From assembly GCA_947629225.1 (NCBI GenBank), contig CANRCY010000115.1, positions 1 through 5,048 of the forward strand: DNA of 5,048 nt. The letters run 5' to 3'. This DNA is from an uncultured Clostridia bacterium. Its GTDB lineage: Bacteria; Bacillota; Clostridia; Christensenellales; Borkfalkiaceae. Below, one piece after another: positions 1-5,048 of the stretch (position 1 is its first letter; each line of letters opens with the position of its first letter). A program made the position numbers and the translations under genes. The notes beneath the pieces are model-generated. The model saw only the letters and a list, made by a program, of their open reading frames with translations, was not told the DNA's origin and did no database searches.

Positions 1-1302
1 CAGCACGACCCCGAAAGAATTCTCCTCGTTCCTGTGGACGAGCTCGGCGAGGATTGCCATCTTGACGTCTTCCCCCACGTCGCAGTCGAGCAGTACTTCG
101 CGCAACAAAAAGTCGCAACGGCACTTCACCGCAACGTCGGCGGCAAGAAGTTGGAGTTTGCCGTCCCGCCCGTCGAGCTGGTCGAAGGCGAGGCGGAAAT
201 ATTCCTCCATGACGGGAAGCTCGGAGAGCTGCTCCGCTTCGGCGCGCTTTGCCTTGCTCAGGGCGAGGAAGAAGGCGACGACCGTGCGGTATTCCTCCTC
301 GGGCAGACGGTAGAAATAATTCATGGAGAAGGTCTCCCCGCCGTCTTCCAAGCCGCGCAGGCGGACAAGATAATATTTGGCGAGCGCCTTCCGCGGATAG
401 AGGGTGACGAACGTATCGAGCGAATCGATCGCCTCGCCGACCCTTCCCACGCGGTATGCGGCGACGGCATGGAACCAGAGAACGTCGTCCATATAGGGCG
501 TCTTTTGTTTGAGGAGGGAAAGCTTTTCGTATGCGTCGGCGTCCAGCCCCGTCTCGCAGAGCGCGGAGGCGATGCGGAAGAGATCCTCGGGAGATTCCGT
601 CTCGATCCGCGCGAGCCGTTTTCCGATCTCCCTTGCGCCTTCCGTGTCCCCCTTCGCCCCGAGCACGGCGCAATAGGTCGTGAGGGCATGGACGTTCTCG
701 GGATAGAATTCGAGGAGCCGCGCGCATTCCTCCGCCGCGCCTTCGGTGTCCCCTTCGAGCAGAAGGCACATGGCAGTGAGACCCGAAGCGGACGGAAAAT
801 CTTTGCTCTCGGGAGAAATTTCCGAAAGAGCCTCCCGCGCGCCGTTCAGATCGCCGTGCTTGATGTACTCTATCCCGCGGAAAAGAAGTTCCGAATCGTC
901 GATCTCCCCGTCGGCGGAATGCACCAGACGGAGAGGCGCACGGGGCTCTTCGGGAGCGGGCATCTCTTCTCCGTAGAGGTGACGGAGGTACAGCTCCGAT
1001 TGGAACGTGTCCCCCATGTTCATGAACGCATAGGAGAGCCCTTCGTACCCCTCGGCAAAATCGGCTTCGTTGCAGGTATCGAGGAAGCGGAACCACGCGT
1101 CGGCGCAGGCGTGCCACAGTCCGAGCTCCTCATAGACGGCGGCATAGCATGCGCAAGCGTCCGCAGAAGGGTCGTACATCTCCGCCCGCTTGTTGAGCAT
1201 GCGGAGCGCGCCGAAGTAGTCCCCCTCTTCGTAACGCTTTTCGGCGCTTTCGAGGAGAGTCTCTTCATCGAAATTGAGTTGTGTGATCTTTTCGTCGCTC
1301 AC
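1..1302 (-). CDS. Tetratricopeptide-repeat protein, 3' end beyond the window
   Basis: The frame is open from a GTG at 1302 to base 1, giving exactly 434 codons with no stop, so the C-terminus lies outside the window. The protein is soluble, acidic and helical, with no signal peptide or membrane segment. Degenerate 34-residue TPR units are visible, with the typical small-residue and G-D/E spacing: about 16-48 (EEGDYFGALRMLN), 52-84, 86-110, 139-165 (KHGDLNGAREAL), 171-203 (EGDTEGAAEECARLLEFYP), 204-237 (KGDTEGAREIGKRL), 238-269 and 273-303 (AYRVGRVGEAIDSLD). After about 304 the helical pattern continues without clear TPR signatures. TPR arrays are protein-binding scaffolds, and no partner or catalytic domain can be seen. 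The GTG start is supported by GAGGAG five bases upstream (1313-1308) and by a GTGA overlap with the hslO stop, implying translational coupling. TPR assignment is firm; the specific role is unknown. Confidence 0.88.
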   Translation of the reverse strand, partial: MSDEKITQLNFDEETLLESAEKRYEEGDYFGALRMLNKRAEMYDPSADACACYAAVYEELGLWHACADAWFRFLDTCNEADFAEGYEGLSYAFMNMGDTFQSELYLRHLYGEEMPAPEEPRAPLRLVHSADGEIDDSELLFRGIEYIKHGDLNGAREALSEISPESKDFPSASGLTAMCLLLEGDTEGAAEECARLLEFYPENVHALTTYCAVLGAKGDTEGAREIGKRLARIETESPEDLFRIASALCETGLDADAYEKLSLLKQKTPYMDDVLWFHAVAAYRVGRVGEAIDSLDTFVTLYPRKALAKYYLVRLRGLEDGGETFSMNYFYRLPEEEYRTVVAFFLALSKAKRAEAEQLSELPVMEEYFRLAFDQLDGRDGKLQLLAADVAVKCRCDFLLREVLLDCDVGEDVKMAILAELVHRNEENSFGVVL

Positions 1303-1313
1303 TTTTTCTCCTC
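1303..1313 (-). promoter_or_regulatory. Ribosome binding site for the TPR gene
   Basis: On the minus strand, GAGGAG (1313-1308) is followed by a five-A spacer and then GTG. It decides the GTG start of the TPR gene, since no ATG lies nearby in that frame. It sits inside the last codons of hslO. Confidence 0.75.
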
Positions 1314-1819
1314 TCCGCCAAAGAGCGCGGCGATCTCTTCGCGGGTAAATACATAATCGGTGTTGCAGTCGTGACAATGGACGGCGATCGCGCCCTCTTC
1401 TTCCAACAGTTTTTCGGCGTCTTCCCGCCCCATGGAGAGCACGGCGGAAGCCGCCTTTGCGCGGGAACAGCGGCAACGGAACACGATCTCCCGCTCTTCA
1501 TACCGCTCTTGCCCGAAGCGTTCCCGCAAAATCCTTTCCGCTCCCTCTTCCGCGATCAGCGCAGAGAGGTTGGAAAATTCGGCAATCTTTTTTTCGGCAT
1601 AGGAGATCGTCTCCTCGCTTGCCTGCGGCATGGGTTGCAGAAACACGCCGCCCGCACCGAGGCACGCCCCTTCGGGTGCGACGAGCACCCCGAGCGCGAT
1701 CGCGGTGGGACGTTGTTCGCTCGTGAGAAAATATGCGGAAAAATCCTCCGCGATCTCCCCCGAAACGAGCTCGCTCGTTCCCACGAAGGGGATCCCCTCC
1801 CCGTCGTCGCGGACGACGG

Positions 1820-1832
1820 TCAGCGTCCGCCG
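1820..1832 (-). other. hslO: Frameshift junction in hslO
   Basis: Reading on the minus strand, the upstream frame gives G-R-R-L-G-G and then CGC TGA (stop at 1822-1820). The downstream frame picks up at ACG CTG ACC (T-L-T, from 1826). One extra base between the second GGN codon and ACG would restore L-G-G-T-L-T-V-V, matching the VG..GTLSVV-type stretch that Bacillus Hsp33 has here. No X-XXY-YYZ slippery heptamer is present, so programmed frameshifting is unlikely. The local sequence is GC-rich with repeated CGG/GGC units, where single-base indels are plausible. The exact position is uncertain by several bases. Confidence 0.75.
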
Positions 1833-2160
1833 AGCCGACGCCCGACGGCGAGTTTCCCGTCCGCGCGCAAGGGAAGGCGGACGGACGGTTCGGCGAGATT
1901 GCCGCGCAGTTGCAGCGCGCCGTTCCCCGAAACGGAGATCTTCCCGCAGGGACCGTCCCCCGAGACGGTGACGAAAAGGCTGCTCTTCTCCCCCTTCAAC
2001 CAACTGCAAAGGTATGCGGTCGCCGTCATCGTGCGTCCGAGCGCCGCCGCGCAGACGGGCGAGAGCGCGTGCCGCATGATCGCCTCGCGGACGAGCGCGG
2101 TCGTATCGAGCACGGCGAGGGAGAGTTCTCCCCCGCATAGGAGCGTTTTATAAATTTTGC

Positions 2161-2892
2161 TTACTTTTTCCTGCATATGAAATTCAAGCGGTCGCTTTTT
2201 TCCTTATTCTCGCCGAGGTGTCCTTCCACGGCGAGCACGTCAAAGCTCGCCCCGCGGAGCGCGGAGACGAGGTCCTCTTCCCGATGGATATATTGCACAT
2301 GGCGCTCGTCGAAACGGTCGAACGCGCCGTCCTTTCTGCGCACAAAGAGGGTAACGTCCATTTCGATCCGATCCCCTATGCGGCGGTTGAAGGAGAGATA
2401 GGTAACGTTTTCGCGGTCGTCCGCAGAGACAGTATCGGCAACTTTTTCGCAAAGCTTGTACGTACTGCTCGTATCCAACCAGAAGATCCCGTTTTTTTCC
2501 AGACAGGCGGCGGCGCGGCGGAATGCGGAGGGAAGTTTTTGCGGGGGAAGATAGTTGTAAACGTCGTTGGGTGCAAGAATGAAATCGTACTTTTCGGGCG
2601 TGCGCAACGCCGCGGCGTCGGCAAGGAAGAAATCGATCTTCCTCCCCTCTTCGCGCGCATATTTTTCGGCACGCGAGAGCATTTGGGGGGAAATGTCCGC
2701 CCCGCTCATCGCATAGCCCGCCTGTACGAGACGGCGGCAGAACGCGCCGCTCCCGCAACCGATCTCGAGCCCTTTTCTCCCCGCGTTGAGCCTTCCGAGC
2801 CCGTCTATGAAATACTGCGACCATTTCGGATAGTCGCAGTCATCATTCAGATATTCGAACCATTCGGCGAGATACCGATACGCGTTTTCCAT
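2161..2892 (-). CDS. Class I SAM-dependent methyltransferase (YqeM-like)
   Basis: The protein has 243 residues and a Rossmann-type methyltransferase fold. The SAM-binding glycine motif LEIGCGSG lies at residues 42-49, followed by the ribose-binding acidic residue in GADIS (Asp66), LADAA (about 90-94, adenine side) and ILAPNDVYNYLP (about 105-116, motif IV region). The N-terminal pattern AYRYLAEWFEYLNDDCDYPKW resembles the YqeM-like clostridial methyltransferases, which typically begin with a YD-x-L-M-x-D-V-D-Y-x-x-W-like segment. The substrate cannot be read from the sequence. I chose ATG at 2892 because the methyltransferase homology starts there and the stop of the upstream gene lies 4 bases before it; an in-frame ATG at 2982 would add an implausible Arg/Lys-rich extension lying inside the upstream gene. 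No strong Shine-Dalgarno sequence is seen, so translation is probably coupled. Its stop overlaps the hslO start. Confidence 0.88.
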   Translation of the reverse strand: MENAYRYLAEWFEYLNDDCDYPKWSQYFIDGLGRLNAGRKGLEIGCGSGAFCRRLVQAGYAMSGADISPQMLSRAEKYAREEGRKIDFFLADAAALRTPEKYDFILAPNDVYNYLPPQKLPSAFRRAAACLEKNGIFWLDTSSTYKLCEKVADTVSADDRENVTYLSFNRRIGDRIEMDVTLFVRRKDGAFDRFDERHVQYIHREEDLVSALRGASFDVLAVEGHLGENKEKSDRLNFICRKK

Positions 2893-2896
2893 ACCG

Positions 2897-4201
2897 TCAC
2901 CGTTTATTGAGCATCTTCGGCGGGCGTTTTCTCTTCTTTTTCTTCTTTTCGTCCTCTTCGCGGAGCGCCCGTTCGCGCTCATCGAACTGACGGTTATATT
3001 CGACGTACTGCTCGTCGTTCTTGTGCTCTTCTTCGTACTTTTTCACGTCGTCCGCCATGGCGTCCTTGCTCTCTTTGAGCTTTTGCAGATCTTCGCGGTT
3101 GAACGATTCGGGCAGCTGATAGAGTTCCAGATCGTCGTCGATGGGCTTGATCGGACGGGAGACGAGCTTGCTCTTCCCCTGCGCCACGATCATGCGGCGG
3201 TATTCGCGGGCGGCGGCGCTGTCCATATCGGTCTTGCCCTTTTCGCCGCGGTTCATCGTGCCCGTCTCCTTGTTGTAGAGACCGCGCCCCGTCGCCACGC
3301 CGATGTCGGGGTTCACAAACTTATCGAACGCCCACTGGCTGTAATCCATCCAGACGAGCAAGAAATACGAGAAGCCGATCAACAGGTAAAAGACGAGGGC
3401 GATCGCCGTTAAGAGCGTAACGTTGAAGAAGAACAAGAGGACGGGAAGGAGCGCCACAGCCGCAAAGAAGACGGTCTGCGGGAAGGTCCCGACCGTCATG
3501 ACCACGGCGTTGCGGAAAAGCGCCCAAATGCCCTGCTTGTAGTTTACGCCGAGGGAGATCATCCACAGACAGACAAGGACCGAAAAGGCGAGAATGACGT
3601 ATCCCACCACCTTCGAAGCGATGAGCCAGCCCGAATATTTGCTCCCCCCCGCGATTTGCAGATCGGCAAGGTTACTGCTTGTCTGCGCAAGGAAGAGGAA
3701 GAGCGTCAGAACGAGCAACGCCTCCAAGACGTTCCAATAATTGCGCCTGATGCCGCGGAGAAAGTCGTTCGCGACGAACACGCCCTCCGTCCAGATCAGA
3801 TTGCGGATGATATACGAGCCGCCCGAGATCCCGAGCGCCGCGATCGCCGCGGCGGGGAAGAGAAGCGCAAAGAACAGAAGATCATACATAAATCGCGCGC
3901 TCTCCATCATTCCCGTTGCGTCGGGAACGGCGGGATAACCGAACAAAAAGCTCGAATCGTACGCTCCGATCGCAAGATCGGCGCCGTTTACGATAAAGCG
4001 GAAAACAAAGACCGCGATCACGGGGAGAAAGGTGATCAGCACGAGCAGATTGACAAGCATGAGCCGCCCGAATCTCCCCTTCAAAATATCCCAAAAGAGA
4101 GAGAAACGGTTGGTGGGAAGGGTACTGCGCGCATATTCTTCGCTGCGTTCCTTTCCTTCCAGCCAACGGGCAACCAAGCCCTTACGTTCTTTTTCAGCCA
4201 T
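2897..4201 (-). CDS. Six-helix membrane protein, DUF624/YesL-like, with charged C-terminal tail
   Basis: The protein has 434 residues and an unknown function. Residues 1-32 are charged and cytosolic-looking. An N-R-F-S-L-F-W-D-I-L-K-G-R-F-G-R-L segment (31-47) then leads into the first helix (about 47-70, ending FLPVIAVFVF). Further hydrophobic helices lie at about 106-126, 157-177, 196-216, 235-259 and 262-285. The layout of an amphipathic lead-in, an L-L-x-x-N-L helix ending in LP, and a later W-x-D-x-x-x-G-I-R-R-N segment (about 137-154) recalls DUF624/YesL membrane proteins; this is judged by eye. From about 295 to 434 the tail is cytosolic and highly charged, with likely coiled-coil character around 365-425 and a lysine/arginine run at 419-426. 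The ATG is preceded by GGAG at seven bases. It is first in the operon, four bases before the methyltransferase. The coding call is firm; the family call is moderate. Confidence 0.85.
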   Translation of the reverse strand: MAEKERKGLVARWLEGKERSEEYARSTLPTNRFSLFWDILKGRFGRLMLVNLLVLITFLPVIAVFVFRFIVNGADLAIGAYDSSFLFGYPAVPDATGMMESARFMYDLLFFALLFPAAAIAALGISGGSYIIRNLIWTEGVFVANDFLRGIRRNYWNVLEALLVLTLFLFLAQTSSNLADLQIAGGSKYSGWLIASKVVGYVILAFSVLVCLWMISLGVNYKQGIWALFRNAVVMTVGTFPQTVFFAAVALLPVLLFFFNVTLLTAIALVFYLLIGFSYFLLVWMDYSQWAFDKFVNPDIGVATGRGLYNKETGTMNRGEKGKTDMDSAAAREYRRMIVAQGKSKLVSRPIKPIDDDLELYQLPESFNREDLQKLKESKDAMADDVKKYEEEHKNDEQYVEYNRQFDERERALREEDEKKKKKRKRPPKMLNKR

Positions 4202-4212
4202 AGTTCAACTCC
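4202..4212 (-). promoter_or_regulatory. Ribosome binding site for the membrane protein gene
   Basis: On the minus strand, ACGGAG with GGAG at 4212-4209 sits seven bases before the ATG at 4201. This is a normal Shine-Dalgarno distance and fixes the start of the first operon gene. Confidence 0.75.
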
Positions 4213-4224
4213 GTAAATCAAGTC

Positions 4225-4243
4225 TTTTCGGAAATGCCGAAAA
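4225..4243. repeat. Inverted repeat in the minus-strand operon leader
   Basis: TTTTCGG and CCGAAAA form a perfect 7-bp inverted repeat around a five-base AAATG spacer. It lies between the predicted minus-strand transcription start (near 4251) and the ribosome binding site. No T-run follows the stem in either direction, so it does not look like a terminator. It could be a leader hairpin or an operator for a dimeric repressor; nothing in the sequence decides between these. Confidence 0.5.
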
Positions 4244-4257
4244 ACCAAGATACTGTC

Positions 4258-4286
4258 ATTGTACTACAAATCAAAAAATATTTCAA
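4258..4286 (-). promoter_or_regulatory. Sigma-A type promoter of the minus-strand operon
   Basis: On the minus strand the -35 box is TTGAAA (4286-4281), followed by a 17-base spacer and the -10 box TACAAT (4263-4258), each close to consensus. The predicted start is near 4251, giving a leader of about 50 bases before the membrane protein gene. No other convincing promoter is seen further down, so it should serve all four genes. Confidence 0.68.
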
Positions 4287-4305
4287 TTAAAAACAGGCAA
4301 ATTCT

Positions 4306-4334
4306 TTGACTTTTCCTATCGCATATGATAAAAT
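4306..4334 (+). promoter_or_regulatory. Sigma-A type promoter of asd
   Basis: The -35 box is TTGACT (4306-4311), followed by a 17-base spacer and the -10 box TAAAAT (4329-4334). A TG at 4326-4327 makes it an extended -10. Transcription should begin near 4341, leaving a leader of about 56 bases before asd. The -35 boxes of the two divergent promoters are only 19 bases apart, so one bound regulator could affect both. Confidence 0.75.
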
Positions 4335-4345
4335 AAATTTGTTAC

Positions 4346-4375
4346 GGGCGGCGACGCGGTCGCCGCCCTTTTTTT
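4346..4375 (+). terminator. Terminator-like hairpin in the asd leader
   Basis: GGGCGGCGAC (4346-4355) and GTCGCCGCCC (4359-4368) form a perfect 10-bp stem around a GCG loop. Seven Ts follow at 4369-4375. This is a textbook rho-independent terminator for plus-strand transcription; on the minus strand no T-run follows the stem. It is odd because it begins about five bases after the predicted asd transcription start and lies upstream of the asd ribosome binding site. It may attenuate asd, protect the 5' end of the mRNA, or stop stray plus-strand transcription antisense to the operon. No gene on the plus strand upstream needs it. Confidence 0.75.
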
Positions 4376-4383
4376 CGCCAAAT

Positions 4384-4396
4384 AAGAGGTATTTTC
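4384..4396 (+). promoter_or_regulatory. asd: Ribosome binding site for asd
   Basis: AAGAGG (4384-4389) lies seven bases before the ATG at 4397. It follows the leader hairpin's T-run by only eight bases, so it is free of the stem and translation should not be blocked by the hairpin itself. Confidence 0.75.
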
Positions 4397-5048
4397 ATGA
4401 AAAAATACAGGGTCGGCGTCGTCGGCGCGACGGGCATGGTCGGTCAACGGTTTGTGGGGCTTCTGTCCGAACACCCCTATTTCACCCCCGTCTGTCTGCT
4501 TGCGAGCGCAAATAGCGCGGGAAGACGCTACGAAGAGGCGGTCTCGGGCAGATGGGCGATGCCCTTCCCCATTCCCGAAAAGGTAAAAGACCTCACCGTG
4601 CTCGACGCGGAAAAGGACGCGGAGACGCTTGTCGGAAAGGTCGATTTCGTGTTCTGCGCCGTCAATATGAAGAAGGACGAAATCCGCGCCCTCGAAGAAA
4701 AATATGCGCGGCTCGAAATCCCCGTCGTCTCCAACAATTCGGCGCACCGCTTCACCCCCGACGTTCCCATGGTGATCCCCGAGATCAACCCCGAACATCT
4801 TTCCGTCATCCCCTTCCAACGCAAACGCCTCGGCACAAAGCGCGGGTTTATCGCGGTCAAGAGCAACTGCTCCCTGCAATCGTACGTCCCCCTCTTGCAC
4901 CCTTTGCGCGCATTCGGGATCAAAAATGTCGCCGTTTGCACCTATCAGGCGATCTCGGGCGCGGGAAAGACGTTCGAACGCATGCCCGAAATCCTCGATA
5001 ACATCATCCCCTACATCGGCGGCGAGGAGGAAAAGAGCGAAAAAGAGC
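4397..5048 (+). CDS. asd: Aspartate-semialdehyde dehydrogenase, 3' end beyond the window
   Basis: This enzyme reduces L-aspartyl-4-phosphate to L-aspartate-4-semialdehyde with NADPH in the cytosol. It feeds lysine/diaminopimelate, threonine and methionine synthesis. The first 217 codons are present, of a usual length near 350-360. The Rossmann NADP motif GATGMVGQR lies at residues 10-18, followed by LLASANSAGRRY (34-45), VSNNSAHRF (111-119), VPMVIPEIN (123-131) and the active-site region KSNCSLQSY with the catalytic cysteine at 158. QAISGAGKTFE follows at 184-194 and ILDNIIPYIGGEEEKSE at 199-215. The SAG-K/R-KY and I-P-x-I-GGEEEK features place it in the archaeal/fungal ASADH class (as in Methanocaldococcus) rather than the E. 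coli class; that class is also widespread in Clostridia. All key residues in view are intact. The start is set by the Shine-Dalgarno sequence and the conserved MKKYRVGVVG beginning. Confidence 0.96.
   Translation, partial: MKKYRVGVVGATGMVGQRFVGLLSEHPYFTPVCLLASANSAGRRYEEAVSGRWAMPFPIPEKVKDLTVLDAEKDAETLVGKVDFVFCAVNMKKDEIRALEEKYARLEIPVVSNNSAHRFTPDVPMVIPEINPEHLSVIPFQRKRLGTKRGFIAVKSNCSLQSYVPLLHPLRAFGIKNVAVCTYQAISGAGKTFERMPEILDNIIPYIGGEEEKSEKE

Larger units (their letters stand above)
1299..2176 (-). pseudogene. hslO: Hsp33 redox-regulated chaperone, interrupted by a frameshift
   Basis: Hsp33 is a cytosolic holdase chaperone activated by oxidative unfolding when its zinc-binding cysteines form disulfides. 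The sequence is split over two frames. The N-terminal part (2176-1820, 118 residues) has the family's ALGRTMTATAYLCSWLKG motif and GDGPCGKI, ends in DGKLAVGRRLGG, then meets TGA at 1822-1820. The C-terminal part continues in another frame from ACG at 1826 (TLTVVRDD) through VSGEIAEDFSAYFLTSEQ and GVLVAPEG to a stop at 1301-1299. It carries the complete zinc redox switch: CRC (codons near 1475) and CHDC (codons near 1376). Joined, the protein is about 292 residues, normal for Hsp33, and only one base appears to be missing. The start overlaps the methyltransferase stop by 16 bases and has no clear Shine-Dalgarno sequence. Both halves are well conserved, so this is either a very recent lesion or a sequencing/assembly error; a working hslO in the living organism is quite possible. 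Confidence 0.88.

Noticed and set aside
34..1356. Plus-strand open frame of 440 codons opposite the TPR gene
   Set aside because: It is antisense to a clear TPR protein with an RBS and operon coupling. Its protein shows no recognisable domain, and its openness follows from GC-rich codon bias on the other strand.
1820..1832. Programmed -1 frameshift in hslO
   Set aside because: No slippery heptamer or adjacent stimulatory structure is evident, and Hsp33 is not a family known for recoding.
1827..2138. First ~104 residues of the 279-codon minus-strand frame that ends in the Hsp33 C-terminus
   Set aside because: This Arg-rich stretch is the out-of-frame reading of the Hsp33 N-terminal domain. 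Only the part from about 1826 downwards is genuine Hsp33.
1371..2153. Plus-strand open frame of 260 codons opposite hslO
   Set aside because: It is antisense to conserved Hsp33 sequence. It has no domain, no ribosome binding site, and a composition typical of shadow frames.
2218..2910. Plus-strand open frame of 230 codons opposite the methyltransferase
   Set aside because: It is antisense to a protein with intact SAM-binding motifs and has no independent coding evidence.
2893..2982. Longer start (ATG at 2982) for the methyltransferase
   Set aside because: The added 30 residues are almost all Arg/Lys/Ser, lie inside the preceding gene, and precede the normal beginning of the methyltransferase homology.
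3656..4216. Plus-strand open frame of 186 codons opposite the membrane protein
   Set aside because: It is a charged, low-information sequence mirroring the hydrophobic codons of the real gene and shows no family motifs.
4335..4396. Lysine riboswitch or T-box controlling asd
   Set aside because: The leader from the predicted start is only about 56 bases. That is too short for either class, and no conserved riboswitch core or T-box sequence is present.
4316..4900. Minus-strand open frame of 194 codons opposite asd
   Set aside because: It overlaps the asd catalytic region and the leader hairpin on the wrong strand and has no domain.

Overview
The window looks like chromosomal DNA from an anaerobic, probably uncultured member of the Bacillota (Clostridia-like). 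Three things support this: a clostridial-type Hsp33, an archaeal/fungal-class aspartate-semialdehyde dehydrogenase of the form common in Clostridia, and strong AGGAG-like ribosome binding sites with sigma-A type promoters. Coding sequence is GC-rich at third positions, and the single intergenic region is AT-rich. Finer placement is not possible from the sequence alone. I see no mobile element, CRISPR array, tRNA, rRNA or sign of recent transfer.

Layout. A tightly packed operon runs leftwards on the minus strand from about 4250 to the left edge. Its order is: a six-helix membrane protein resembling the DUF624/YesL group (4201 to 2897); a class I SAM-dependent methyltransferase (2892 to 2161); the redox chaperone Hsp33, hslO (2176 to 1299), broken by a one-base frameshift near 1825; and a long tetratricopeptide-repeat protein that runs off the left edge (1302 to 1). 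The junctions are a 4-base gap, a 16-base overlap and a 4-base GTGA overlap, so the four genes almost certainly share one transcript and are translationally coupled.

A 195-base divergent control region (4202-4396) separates this operon from asd, which runs rightwards from 4397 and off the right edge. It holds a good sigma-A promoter in each direction. The asd promoter is followed almost immediately by a perfect 10-bp GC-rich hairpin with a seven-T tail, a terminator-like structure lying between the promoter and the asd start codon.

How the genes work together. asd makes aspartate semialdehyde, the branch point to lysine/diaminopimelate, threonine and methionine. The minus-strand operon mixes protein quality control (Hsp33) with a methyltransferase of unknown substrate, a membrane protein of unknown function and a TPR scaffold; no common pathway is evident. 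The window is largely ordinary. The points worth a second look are the Hsp33 frameshift and the hairpin in the asd leader. I found no convincing undescribed system.
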